Assembly: GCA_963762165.1 (NCBI GenBank)
Contig: CAVXJN010000003.1
Span: 372,001-436,000 of the forward strand
Direction: 5' to 3'
Source of the DNA: CAVXJN01 sp963762165
GTDB taxonomy: Bacteria > Pseudomonadota > Gammaproteobacteria > JASBUN01
Length of the DNA stretch: 64,000 nt
The position numbers were made by a program, and so were the translations under genes. Each line of letters opens with the position of its first letter. Positions within the stretch are counted from its first letter, which is position 1. The notes beneath the pieces were generated by a model, which saw only the letters and a list, made by a program, of their open reading frames with translations, ran no database searches and was not told the DNA's origin. Positions 45,223 to 54,316 of this stretch are shown in pieces.

Positions 45223-45531
45223 TGGTGTGCACCTGTGCCCTCGACCTGAAAACGCCCGCTCGCGATCAGCCGCTCTCCCACTGCGCAGTCGAAACGCACG
45301 GTACCGGGCGCGGTACGATGTAAAACCAATTGTGCGCATTCCTCCGGCGCCAAAGGCGACAGAAACTTCACTTGCGGGATTCCACAGATGCGGCAGTCGG
45401 AAAACGTATTCGTCAGAGCCGCTGCCGCACGTTGCAGAATGATCACGGCGGGGATCAGCGGTCGGCCGGGGAAATGGCCCGGCAGGCAAGGATGATCGGC
45501 GGGCGATGCGGAATTCCCGCACGGCCCTCAC
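45219..45531 (-). pseudogene. ApeI-like thioester dehydratase, single-base frameshift near its N-terminus
   Basis: A small hotdog-fold dehydratase of about 103 residues. From GTG 45531 it begins (V/M)RAVREFRIA, then the expected continuation DHPCLPGHFPGRPL is in the next frame. The shift falls in the GC run 45498-45503 and is corrected by removing one base. The catalytic His lies in PGHFPG. After that the frame is intact to TGA 45219 (KFLSPLAPEE; GRFQVEGT). The start overlaps the stop of the AMP-ligase. It would dehydrate 3-hydroxyacyl-ACP. Decay or consensus error. Confidence 0.7.
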
Positions 45532-46863
45532 GAATCACGCCCCAGACGCTCGACCAGCGGCAGTAATATCGAGCGTGGCAGTTTGCCGGTTTCGGCGCGG
45601 GGCAGATATTCCACCAGGTGCAGCGGTCGCGGCATGAACGCCGGATCGATGCGTGCGGCAAGCGCCTCCAGTACAGATGCCTTGTCGATGCCCGGCGCCA
45701 CCACCAGCGCGCTGAGCCGCGCGACTTTGCCGTCTTCGTAGTCGTGGAGTACGAAGACGCCGTCCTCGACGCCGTCGATCTGCAGCAGTTTCTGGGTCAG
45801 ATCCATCAGCGACGCGCGTTTGCCAGCGATATTGACCAGATCCGAGTTGCGGCCGAGCAGTTCGAACACCGAACCATCGCGAATGCGGACCTGATCGTTC
45901 AATTGCACCGGGATAGGCAGATGGCCGCCGGACACCGTCGCCTCACCGGCCGCAGTCTGCAACTGCAGGCCGTCGTACAACCGCCATTGCGGCCCGCTGA
46001 TAGTGCGCCGGCTGGCAATGGAACCGGTTTCGGTCGAACCGAAGATCTCAAGTCACGGGCGCTTGCAGGACTTGCTCCGTCTGCTGGGCAAGTTCGAAGG
46101 AAAGCGGCGCAGTCGCAGAAATCACGAAGTTGGGCGCCGGCCAGGTCAGGCCGGCACCGACGCAGGTGCGTAAATGCACCGGCGTGGTCACCAGAATCCG
46201 GGCTGCGCCGGCTTGCTGCAGACAGCGATGAATGTCCGCTGCGAAAAACGGCCGCTCGGCGTTGGCGATCACCCCGGCCACCAGCGGCAGCAGAATCGAG
46301 GTTTCCAGGCCATACATATGTTGTGGCGGCACCGTGGCGATCACTTCGCTCCCGGCGTGGATGTCGAAGCGCTGCTGCGCCAGCAATGATCCCTGAACCA
46401 GGTTGCGCCAGCGCTTCCAGTTCGGACATGGTCTGCCGGTGCTGCCCGAGGTAAATACCACCGCCACCGGATGTTCCGCAGCGATCTGCGGTACGGTGTC
46501 GCACTCGTTCCGTAGCGGGTCCAGGTCCGGCATCACGAACTGTTGCATGCGCAGATCGGTTTGCCGCTGCTCGACGATGCACACGCAGGGCGAAAATTCC
46601 TCGGCCACCTCGGCCACTACCGAGGGCACGCGGGTCGGCGGCAACAGATTGGTAAGGCCGCGGGCCATCACCGCTGCGAACGCCACCAGGAACAGGTAGC
46701 GGTCTTCGCACAGGTTGATCGCATAGGTGCGTTCCGGCAACTGTGCTGCGACCGATTCGACGTGGGCAACGAACTGTGCGCGCGAGATCAACCGTCCGTG
46801 CCAGCGCGCCACCGGCGCGTCGACCGCGTGACTGTGCAGGATCGGCAGCGTTGCCGGCGTCAT
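45528..46863 (-). pseudogene. ANL-family AMP-ligase (ApeH-like), split by a single-base frameshift
   Basis: The full-length protein would be about 445 residues. From ATG 46863 the N-terminal part reads well: AVVFTSGSTGRP (the P-loop-like Ser/Thr/Gly motif) and VPPQHMYGLE. It stops at TGA 46048. Removing one base of the AA pair at 46050-46051 (TT on the coding strand) continues the frame as TEIFGSTETGSIASRR (motif A5) and then the C-terminal subdomain LLGRNSDLVNIAGKR, with the catalytic Lys in PRAETGKLPRS. In these clusters it activates an aryl acid (starter unit) and loads it on ACP. Only one base prevents a functional enzyme. Confidence 0.8.
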
Positions 46864-47519
46864 GTGGACTGCTTCCGCAGACGCCGAAAATCGGTGCGCA
46901 ACAGATTGCCCAGAAAACGTATGAAACCTTGATGGCGGCGATTGCGCAGCACACGGCGACGGATGCTGTATTCCACCGCAAACAGCGCCATCACGAACAG
47001 ATAGTTGAGACAGTTGGTGAACAGCGACCAGATGTGCACCGGCGCGAACAGCGCCAACAACAGGCTTTGCAGCGCCATGAGGGCGAAGAAAACCGACCAC
47101 ACGGCCGTTACGCGCCGGGTGTAGTGGCGCATTTCGGGCGTCACCGAATCGTATTGCAGTTCCACGTATGCCGTAATCAGCGGCGTATTGCCCGGCATCA
47201 TGGTACTGCTAAACAAGGTAAACAAGGATGAATTGATCGCGACCGGCACCGCGTACAGCAGCGACAAGGCGCCGAACAACCAGCCCAGTGACGCAATCGT
47301 CGCTACCGCGACAACCAATGGCAGGTAGCGGCCGCCGCGCAAATTGGCAAGCACCATGGGCAGCAGAAACACCGCAATTCCGCCCAATGCGATCATCGGC
47401 TCGCGGTAAACGACCCCGAAATGGGTCGCCACCGGAAGAACCAGCAATGCAACGGCCGTCAGTGCGACACGGCGCAGCGGCACCGCGCTATTTGGTTCGG
47501 TGTTGCTCAACGTATGCAC
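46860..47519 (-). CDS. COG4648-type integral membrane protein (ApeG-like)
   Basis: A 219-residue inner-membrane protein with about six hydrophobic stretches and the signature region SSLFTLFSSTMMPGNTPLITAYV, followed by a basic C-terminal tail (RRRVLRNRRH). Such proteins are regular members of aryl-polyene/xanthomonadin clusters; their biochemical role is unproven. Its start at 47519 overlaps the ACP gene by 32 bases, and its stop overlaps the ligase start (ATGA). Intact. Confidence 0.78.
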   Translation of the reverse strand: MHTLSNTEPNSAVPLRRVALTAVALLVLPVATHFGVVYREPMIALGGIAVFLLPMVLANLRGGRYLPLVVAVATIASLGWLFGALSLLYAVPVAINSSLFTLFSSTMMPGNTPLITAYVELQYDSVTPEMRHYTRRVTAVWSVFFALMALQSLLLALFAPVHIWSLFTNCLNYLFVMALFAVEYSIRRRVLRNRRHQGFIRFLGNLLRTDFRRLRKQST

Positions 47520-47769
47520 TCAGTGCGCGCAGCGACGAGAAGATGCGTACATTTTCCACGTCGTCGGAACGCAGTTGGCACCCGTAGCGCTGGCTCAACG
47601 CCAGCGCGAGTTCCAGTGCATCGATGGAATCCAAACCGAGACCTTCCCGGAACAGGGCCTGATCGGGCTCGATCTCATCGGCCGCAACCTCTTCGAGATT
47701 CAGCGTATCAATGATGAGTTGAGCGATTTCCGTTTCGAATGGAGAATGTTTCGCCAGTGCTTGTGCCAC
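47488..47769 (-). CDS. Acyl carrier protein
   Basis: A 93-residue protein. The phosphopantetheine attachment site is Ser48 in GLGLDSIDALEL. It carries the growing polyene chain. Aryl-polyene clusters usually encode two carrier proteins; only this one is visible in the cluster, as first gene of the minus-strand operon. Intact. Confidence 0.88.
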   Translation of the reverse strand: MAQALAKHSPFETEIAQLIIDTLNLEEVAADEIEPDQALFREGLGLDSIDALELALALSQRYGCQLRSDDVENVRIFSSLRALSAYVEQHRTK

Positions 47770-47939
47770 GCTGCCCCCTGGAACCCTGGTTCGGCCGTAT
47801 CATAACCTGGCGATAGCGCCAGTCCCCACTTAACGGCTGTAATTTACGTTCTTTTAACGCATATATGATACTTTGAGCGGCGGCCAGATCAAGCATTCTG
47901 CGCCGGCGCATAAGGCCAACTAAATCTAGGGCGAATGGC
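47770..47939. promoter_or_regulatory. Divergent promoter region of the pigment cluster
   Basis: 170 bases, AT-rich at 47830-47875, separate the ACP operon and the halogenase-like gene. On the plus strand TTTACG (47843-47848) and TATGAT (47864-47869) could form a promoter with a short 15-base spacer. No clear operator is visible. Confidence 0.45.
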
Positions 47940-49280
47940 ATGACGGAAGTGCAGGTCGCGTCGCACAATTGCGACGTCGTTGTGATTGGCGGCGGTCCCG
48001 CGGGATCGACCGCCGCGGCATTGCTGGCGGAGAAGGGACGCCATGTGGTGCTGTTGGAAAAGGAATGTCATCCGCGCTTTCATATTGGGGAATCGTTATT
48101 GCCCATGAACCTGCCGCTGCTGGAGCGACTCGGGGTGCTCGATCAAGTCCGTGCAATCGGCGTGGTGAAATACGGGGCTGAGTTCAATTCCGACAGCCAC
48201 CGTAACGGCATCAGCACGTTTTACTTCGCCGAAGCCCTGGACAAACTTCATCCTTACGCATTTCAGGTCCGGCGCTCCGAGTTCGATCACATTCTGCTGC
48301 AAAACGCCGAAACCAAGGGCGCCGAAGTCCATCAGGAAACCCGGGTAAAGGATATCGAATTCGATCAAGGCCGGCCCGTGTGTGTGAAGGCCGAGGACTC
48401 GTCCGGGCAGTTGCGGTCGTGGCGGCCTCGCCTCGTGATCGACGCCTCCGGCCGTGACACCTTCCTGAGCAAACGATTGCGTCTCAAGCAACGCAGCCCA
48501 CGGCACCAGAGCGCTGCGATCTTCAGTCATTTCGAAAACGTGTCCCGGCGCGATGGCCGGGATGAGGGAAATATCAGCATCTGCTGGTTCCCCCAGGGCT
48601 GGTTCTGGATGATCCCGCTGCGGGACGGCTCCATGAGTGTCGGCGCGGTGTGTTGGCCGGAATATCTCAAACAGCGCGACTGTTCGCCGGAGGATTTCCT
48701 GTGGCGCACCATCGCCCAGTGCCCGGCCGTTGCGCAGCGCATGGCCGAGGCGCGCATGATCGCACCGGCGCGGGCAACGGGAAATTATACTTATAGTGCA
48801 TCGGCCATGTATGGCGACGGCTTTCTGTTGGTCGGCGATGCTTACGCATTCGTCGATCCGGTATTTTCCAGCGGCGTATTCCTGGCGATGAACGGTGCGG
48901 TGGAAAGCGCGGAAGTGGTGGATCGCTGTCTGCGGGAACCGCGCAAGGAACGCCGGTTGCTGGCGCGCCATCAGCGCAAGATCGACCGCGGCATCCGCAC
49001 CATTTCCTGGTTCATTCACCGCTTCAACTCGCCGGTGATGCACAGCTTGTTCATGGCGCCGCGCAACGTCGTCCATATCCAGGAAGCGGTGATTTCGGTA
49101 CTCGCCGGCGACCTGTACCGCAACACGCCCATCCGGTTGCCTTTGGCGTTATTCAAGACTTTGTACTACGGTGCGAACCTGATCCAATTTCGCCAGGCAT
49201 GGAATTTCGCCCGCCGGCGCCGACGCAACGCGCAAACCCGATTCACCGGCGGCACCACGTCCCAGGACGCCGAAACCTGA
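47940..49280 (+). CDS. FAD-dependent oxidoreductase, flavin-dependent-halogenase-like
   Basis: A 446-residue flavoprotein. The FAD-binding GGGPAG is at residues 17-22. The halogenase signature WxWxIP is present as WFWMIP at 221-226. Lys77 (VVKYGAE) lies where the catalytic Lys of flavin-dependent halogenases is expected. PRFHIGESLLP and GDAYAFVDPVFSSG are further family marks. It may halogenate the aryl or polyene part (xanthomonadins are brominated) or act as a dehydrogenase on the chain, as related proteins in such clusters lack proof. It is divergent from the ACP operon and is followed by the chorismatase gene. Confidence 0.82.
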   Translation: MTEVQVASHNCDVVVIGGGPAGSTAAALLAEKGRHVVLLEKECHPRFHIGESLLPMNLPLLERLGVLDQVRAIGVVKYGAEFNSDSHRNGISTFYFAEALDKLHPYAFQVRRSEFDHILLQNAETKGAEVHQETRVKDIEFDQGRPVCVKAEDSSGQLRSWRPRLVIDASGRDTFLSKRLRLKQRSPRHQSAAIFSHFENVSRRDGRDEGNISICWFPQGWFWMIPLRDGSMSVGAVCWPEYLKQRDCSPEDFLWRTIAQCPAVAQRMAEARMIAPARATGNYTYSASAMYGDGFLLVGDAYAFVDPVFSSGVFLAMNGAVESAEVVDRCLREPRKERRLLARHQRKIDRGIRTISWFIHRFNSPVMHSLFMAPRNVVHIQEAVISVLAGDLYRNTPIRLPLALFKTLYYGANLIQFRQAWNFARRRRRNAQTRFTGGTTSQDAET

Positions 49281-49292
49281 TCGAGGAACTGC

Positions 49293-50355
49293 ATGGGAGT
49301 TGAGCGACCAGCCCGTCGCGACCGCAGCGAGCCGGCACACACGATCAGTGTTTCCCATCTACCCGCGGCTCAGTCCAGAGCACTGCTGGACGATTCCCGC
49401 GTCATGGCGGTGGTTCAGTTCGGCAGGGAACATCGGGTCCGGAACGATCAGCCTCGCTCCTTTGGCGTCGGCGTGCCGTTGCTGAGCGCCTCGGCCGAAA
49501 CTGTTGAAGTATGGCAATCCGCCACGCCCGGCCAAGCAATCGAAGTGGACGGCGTTGTCCTGATTGAAGCCGACGCCTGCGTCTTCGGCCATCTGCTGGT
49601 CGATGAATCGCACCACGGAGGCCTGCAGGCGGCCACCCGCCGCGCTTATGAACGGATCCTCGGAGCCCTTCGCGCCAGAGGCTATCCGCACCTGTTGCGT
49701 ATTTGGCATTTTTTCCCGCGGATCACGAGCGTCGAGAATGGCATCGAGCGTTACCAGGCATTTTGCGTCGGTCGCCACCAGGCGCTGAGCAGTGCCGTCG
49801 ACTTCGAAAGGACGTTGCCGGCCGCCACGGCCATCGGTAGTCAGGGCGATGGGCTGCTGTTGTATTTCATTGCCGCTACCAACCCCGGCCTGCAAGTGGA
49901 AAACCCACGCCAGGTCAGCGCCTTCCATTACCCTCGGCAGTATGGGCCAAAGAGCCCGTCGTTCTCTCGGGCGATATTGCAGCATTGGCCGCAGGGCGAC
50001 ACCTTAATATATGTCCGGGACGGCAAGCGTGGTCGGCCACGCTAGCCGCCATCACCACGACCTTGTAGCGCAGGCGGACGAAATCGCCCGGAACTTGCGC
50101 GCGCTGACCGAGGAGGCGGACGACCCGAAAGCATGGTGCCGCGGGCTCGCCCCGGAAAATTCCACGGCGAAAGTATATGTGCGCAATCCACAGGATCAGC
50201 CGCAGATCGCCGCCTTGCTGGCGGAGCGTCTTGGTCCCGAGTTGCCGACGCTTTATCTCCAAGGCGAGATTTGCCGTTCGGAATTGTTGTTGGAAGTGGA
50301 AGCAACCTGCAACGAGTTCGCGCAACTCGGCCCGGTTTCTTGTCCTGAGCCGTGA
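49293..50355 (+). pseudogene. XanB2-type chorismatase (3-hydroxybenzoate-forming), split by a single-base frameshift
   Basis: The whole protein would be about 353 residues, close to XanB2. The first frame (from ATG 49293, GAGGAA ahead) includes LLRIWHFFPRI, GIERYQAFCVGR and VENPRQVSAFHYPR and ends at 50045. The second frame begins around 50014 with SGTASVVGHASRHH and has GEICRSELLLEVEA near the end, the conserved chorismatase C-terminus. Joining them requires skipping one base in 50005-50014. Chorismatases cleave chorismate to 3-hydroxybenzoate (or related products) and pyruvate; XanB2 supplies the xanthomonadin starter in Xanthomonas. Twelve bases downstream of the halogenase-like gene. Confidence 0.78.
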
Positions 50356-50527
50356 CCTTTCCCTGCCTGCCTTTGCCGAACCACGGCGACGTGGGCCCAC
50401 GGGTTGCCGCGTACTGTTCTAGAGTCAACCTCAGGCGTCGCTGCACGGTATCCGATGAGCGCACGTCGGCTTGTGTGGGTAGCACCGCGCTCTACGAGCG
50501 CCTTACAGCGATTCGGGACCGGGAAGT

Positions 50528-51436
50528 ATGGCGCGGGTTACGGTAAGCGTTACGCTGTATTGGACCACCGCTCGCAGCTTTGAGCCGGTTGAAATTCTAG
50601 TCCTGGAGTTGCTGGCCCGGGCGTCGATCACGGCATTGCAAGGTTTGTCTCTGTTAACCTCGTTGCGCGACGAGCTTTCCGAGCGACAACGTGCCGAATC
50701 GGCGTTGCGCGATGCCGACCGGCGCAAGGACGAGTTCCTGGCGACCCTTTCACACGAATTGCGCAATCCGCTGGCGCCGATCCAGAATGCCGTGGAAATA
50801 CTGCGGCTCAAAGACGACGATCCCGAAATTGCCCACCGCCTTCACGCAATGATGCGGCGCCAAGTGGCACATATGATTCGACTTGTCGACGACTTGCTGG
50901 AACTTTCCCGCGTGAGCCGCAACGCGATCGAGCTGCGAAGGCAATCGGTGGACCTGCGCGAAATCGTTGCGGACGCTTTGGAAACCAGTGAACCCAATAT
51001 TGCAAGTTCAAACTGCACACTTCACGTACATCAGTCGACGACTCCCTTGATATTGAACGCCGATCCGGTGCGGTTGGTACAGGTGATAAGCAACCTTCTC
51101 AACAACGCGGCGAAATATAGCGTCGGCAAATGCTCGATATGGCTGGAGACCCGCCTCCATGACAACTGCGCAGTAATCTCAGTGCGTGATTAAGGCCTGG
51201 GTATCGAAACGTCGATGCTGCCGCATATTTTCGACATGTTCATGCAAATCAATAGTAGAAGCAGCGATGGGGTTGGCGTCGGACTGACGCTGGTCCGAAG
51301 CCTGGTCGAGAAGCACGGCGGCAGCGTCGAAACCAAGAGCGAAGGACTCGGCAAGGGCAGCGAATTCATCGTGCGGTTACCTTTGGCTGAGGCGTCCAAC
51401 GCTTCCATTGATGGTCTGCCGATTCGGCATGATTGA
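50528..51436 (+). pseudogene. Sensor histidine kinase, truncated N-terminus and internal stop codon
   Basis: Reads as the end of a GAF-type domain (EPVEILVLELLARA, residues 19-31), then a HisKA domain with His76 in LATLSHELRN and an ATPase domain with N-box LLNNAAKYS. At 51191-51193 an in-frame TAA stands in the G1 box, giving VRD-stop-GLGIE, where functional kinases have DNGxGI or DTGxGI. The frame continues intact to 51436 (GVGVGLTLVRSLVEKHGG, G2-box region). The upstream sensor part is missing. The product would lack ATP binding and cannot phosphorylate. A CheB-type partner relic lies 6 kb away. Confidence 0.75.
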
Positions 51437-51461
51437 GTTCTAGCGGCTCCGACGCGCTCCG

Positions 51462-52841
51462 TCAGTCGCCATCCATCAAGGCTTCGATTTCACCGGCGAG
51501 CGCGTCCAGTAGTTCCGGCCCCAGATTCTCTTGTTTGCGCAGCCTGGTGAATATTTTTTCCAGCCGCTTGCGGCTGGCGAATTCGAATCTCTGCAAATCC
51601 TGCGGGTCTGAGCGCAGCTCCAGCGGCCCCCGATAAGCGTGGGTGCGATCCTCGACCATCTTGTGGTGCAACAGCGCCCGGCTCAGCACGACGTAGGGAA
51701 AGTTGATGTTGCGCATGGGCCCCACTACCATCGCCTGGCCGCCCAATGGCAGGCCCATGATTTTGGTTTCGGCGATCTTGTCGGCGCCGATCCAAGTGGA
51801 CAGGCCACCGAGCAACGCACCGATGCCTGCGCCCAAAAACAAAGAATGACCGGCAACCGCCACGTCGATGGCGCCGCCTGCCGCAGCACCGCCCAGGCTG
51901 CCGGTTGCGATCAGCTGCTGTTTGCTGAGACCGAAAAGGCTCCAGGTCTGGGTTGCAAACAAGTCTTGATCCAACACATTCACCACCGCTTCGTGCCGCT
52001 GGAGATGCTTGTAGTCGTATACACCCTCGACCTCGGTCCGGCATCTTTGCTCCAACTCGACCAAGTCCTTCTTGTATTTTTCGCGCAATGTTGCCAACAC
52101 CCTGTCTTGTGCGCTATCGCTCAGCAGTCGCTGCTCGCGGGTGTGCACAATCATGGCGCTGACCGCTTCGGCGATCACACGCGCGGCGACGCGCCGTCGG
52201 CCTTGCTGCTCTTGTTCCAATGCGGCGACGGCGCTTTCCAGGGGTGCGCGCCATTCATCGCTGATTTGACCGAACGCCAACAACAGGCGGATACGTTTGT
52301 CGAAATCCGCGGTTAATGCATTGAACACCCGCACGATTCGAAAGTACTGCCCCAGTGCCTTTTGCCATTGTTCGGTGAAATCGCCGTCCCCGATCTGATT
52401 GATCAGCGCCAGGCTCGGTTGTCCGGTCCAGCGCAATATTTCCATCTCCGCTTCGTATTCCTCGCCGAACGGTCGCGAGCCGTCGACTACGTAAAGAATG
52501 CCGGCGCCGGCGAGGATGGGCTCGAGTAACCGACATTCGGCATCGAAGCGCGGGTCTTGTCGATGTTGCTCGACGAACGTGCGAACCACGTCGGGACGTT
52601 GTACCGAAGATGCGCTTTGTTGTTGCATCCATTCCAACGCTGCCCGCGCGCGCTGAAATCCAGGTGTGTCGACCAACACATACAGCGTCTGGTCGTCGAT
52701 GCGCATCGGATAGTCGCGGTTCTCCACCGTGGTGCCCGGCAACGGTGAAATCGCGACGGTTTCGTCGCGGGCGAGTGTGGCGACGATACTGCTCTTGCCT
52801 TTGTTCGGATGTCCGACGATGGCAAACACCGGTATGGTCAC
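51462..52841 (-). CDS. DUF3482 GTPase
   Basis: A 459-residue protein with an N-terminal Era-like GTPase domain (G1 GHPNKGKSS, G3 DTPGFQ, G4-like NQIGDGD) and a C-terminal DUF3482 region that contains a glycine-rich hydrophobic hairpin (SLGGAAAGGAIDVAVAG, about residue 320-340). Together with the DUF2868 protein immediately upstream it forms a conserved pair in gammaproteobacteria such as Pseudomonas; the function is unknown but a membrane-associated GTPase role is likely. Its ATG overlaps the DUF2868 stop by four bases. Confidence 0.85.
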   Translation of the reverse strand: MTIPVFAIVGHPNKGKSSIVATLARDETVAISPLPGTTVENRDYPMRIDDQTLYVLVDTPGFQRARAALEWMQQQSASSVQRPDVVRTFVEQHRQDPRFDAECRLLEPILAGAGILYVVDGSRPFGEEYEAEMEILRWTGQPSLALINQIGDGDFTEQWQKALGQYFRIVRVFNALTADFDKRIRLLLAFGQISDEWRAPLESAVAALEQEQQGRRRVAARVIAEAVSAMIVHTREQRLLSDSAQDRVLATLREKYKKDLVELEQRCRTEVEGVYDYKHLQRHEAVVNVLDQDLFATQTWSLFGLSKQQLIATGSLGGAAAGGAIDVAVAGHSLFLGAGIGALLGGLSTWIGADKIAETKIMGLPLGGQAMVVGPMRNINFPYVVLSRALLHHKMVEDRTHAYRGPLELRSDPQDLQRFEFASRKRLEKIFTRLRKQENLGPELLDALAGEIEALMDGD

Positions 52842-54316
52842 GACAGGGCCTCGATGTGAAGGTCGGGATCTTTCAACTGGCGCAGTGTTTGGTACCAGAC
52901 TTCCGCGTCACTTTTGCTGACCGCCTCGCCGCCTCCCCACAGCAGCACGATGATCGGTTGGTGATGACTGCATCGGTCGCGCAGGTTACGCAGGAAATCC
53001 ACGAAATCCAGTAGCGGCGGCTCCCAGGCCTTCGCCACCACGGCCACACCCTCGCTGCGCTCCTTGCAAACGGCGGCGATGGTCGCCTCGTCCTGTCCCG
53101 TGGAGCGCGCGCCGCCGGCCTGCTGCCAGCTGCCGGGCTCGATGCCAAGGTCCGGCAGTCGTCGCGATATGGCCTCCGGCTCCGGAACGCTTCCGGACCA
53201 GGCGATCAATGCGCACCGGGTCTTGGCGCCGGATGCGAGTTCCAACGTGTAAGCGCCGCCATCGCAGTCGGGTACGGCTGTCGTTTCCGGTTGCAGTGCC
53301 GAGGTGCTGACCAGCGGCGAATTCATGCGGGCCAGCAATTCCGGCGCGCCGGGCAAACGTGGCAGGGCGCAGCGCAGGTGCGCGTGAAAGCGTTGCCACG
53401 AAATCAGCAGCGTCAGCAGCCGCGGCAGCAAACCGTAGCAAACGATGGCGGCAACCAGAAACGGCCACCAGCTTCCGAGCAGTGCGGCCCGCTGGGCATC
53501 CGGGTCGACGCCGAAGGCACCGTTCTCGAGCCGGAAGTAGCGGCTTGCCTCGACCAACTCGGCACTCGGCACGGCGGTGGGCACAAGAGCATGCCAAGGC
53601 CAGGACAGACTCGTGAGCATACGGTGAAAGGTTTCGTTGTCCAGCGTCAGCGTAGTGCTCCAAGCAAATGCGAGATCGGAAAACGTAATCAGGTAAAACA
53701 CCGCCAGCAGCACGCCGACATTGAACGAAAACGAAAACAACTGCGACCAGAACGAAAACAGCCAACGCGCCGCCGACGCCAACACGACCGCATTTTCCGG
53801 GTCCCACACGACCTGAAGCTGGCGCTCGGCAGGGCCGGGGAAGCGTTGCACGATCAGCCGTGTCAGGCGGCCGGGATGCAGGAAGCGTAAGGTCGACTGC
53901 AATTCGCGAATCAGCGGCAAGCGTCTGGGAAGTGCCGCCAGCAACCAAAACAACAGCAAAATCAATTGCGGCAGGATCAAAACCACCAGTGCACTGACGA
54001 TATTGATCGGGGCAGCGCCGGTATAGTGCAGTGCCGCCTGAGCCAATCCCCAGCCGGACAGCAAGCCCAGCAGGACAAGGACAAACCCGAGCGCGTGATA
54101 CAACTTCGTGCCGGCGCGACCGTCCCGTTTCCAGGAAGGAATCTCCACCAGATCCAGCCAGGCGCGGATCTGTTTGGCGGGCCGAGCCTTGTCTTTTTTT
54201 AATTCGGTGCCGATCTTGCGGTCGCGCTGCTTTTTTTGGTCGAGGGCAATCCCGCGATCAGCCCCGAGTGCGGCGTGCAAGTCGATCAAATCATTCAATA
54301 AGGAATAGCGGGCCAT
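52838..54316 (-). CDS. DUF2868 membrane protein, partner of the DUF3482 GTPase
   Basis: A 492-residue inner-membrane protein with four or five hydrophobic spans (around residues 75-95, 105-130, 185-205, 280-305) and a soluble C-terminal domain beginning at about 360 (ALIAWSGSVPEP). Families in this pair carry no enzyme motif. It is transcribed with the GTPase gene (ATGA overlap at 52838-52841). The starting Met at 54316 is preceded by AT-rich sequence but no clear ribosome-binding site. Confidence 0.82.
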   Translation of the reverse strand: MARYSLLNDLIDLHAALGADRGIALDQKKQRDRKIGTELKKDKARPAKQIRAWLDLVEIPSWKRDGRAGTKLYHALGFVLVLLGLLSGWGLAQAALHYTGAAPINIVSALVVLILPQLILLLFWLLAALPRRLPLIRELQSTLRFLHPGRLTRLIVQRFPGPAERQLQVVWDPENAVVLASAARWLFSFWSQLFSFSFNVGVLLAVFYLITFSDLAFAWSTTLTLDNETFHRMLTSLSWPWHALVPTAVPSAELVEASRYFRLENGAFGVDPDAQRAALLGSWWPFLVAAIVCYGLLPRLLTLLISWQRFHAHLRCALPRLPGAPELLARMNSPLVSTSALQPETTAVPDCDGGAYTLELASGAKTRCALIAWSGSVPEPEAISRRLPDLGIEPGSWQQAGGARSTGQDEATIAAVCKERSEGVAVVAKAWEPPLLDFVDFLRNLRDRCSHHQPIIVLLWGGGEAVSKSDAEVWYQTLRQLKDPDLHIEALS

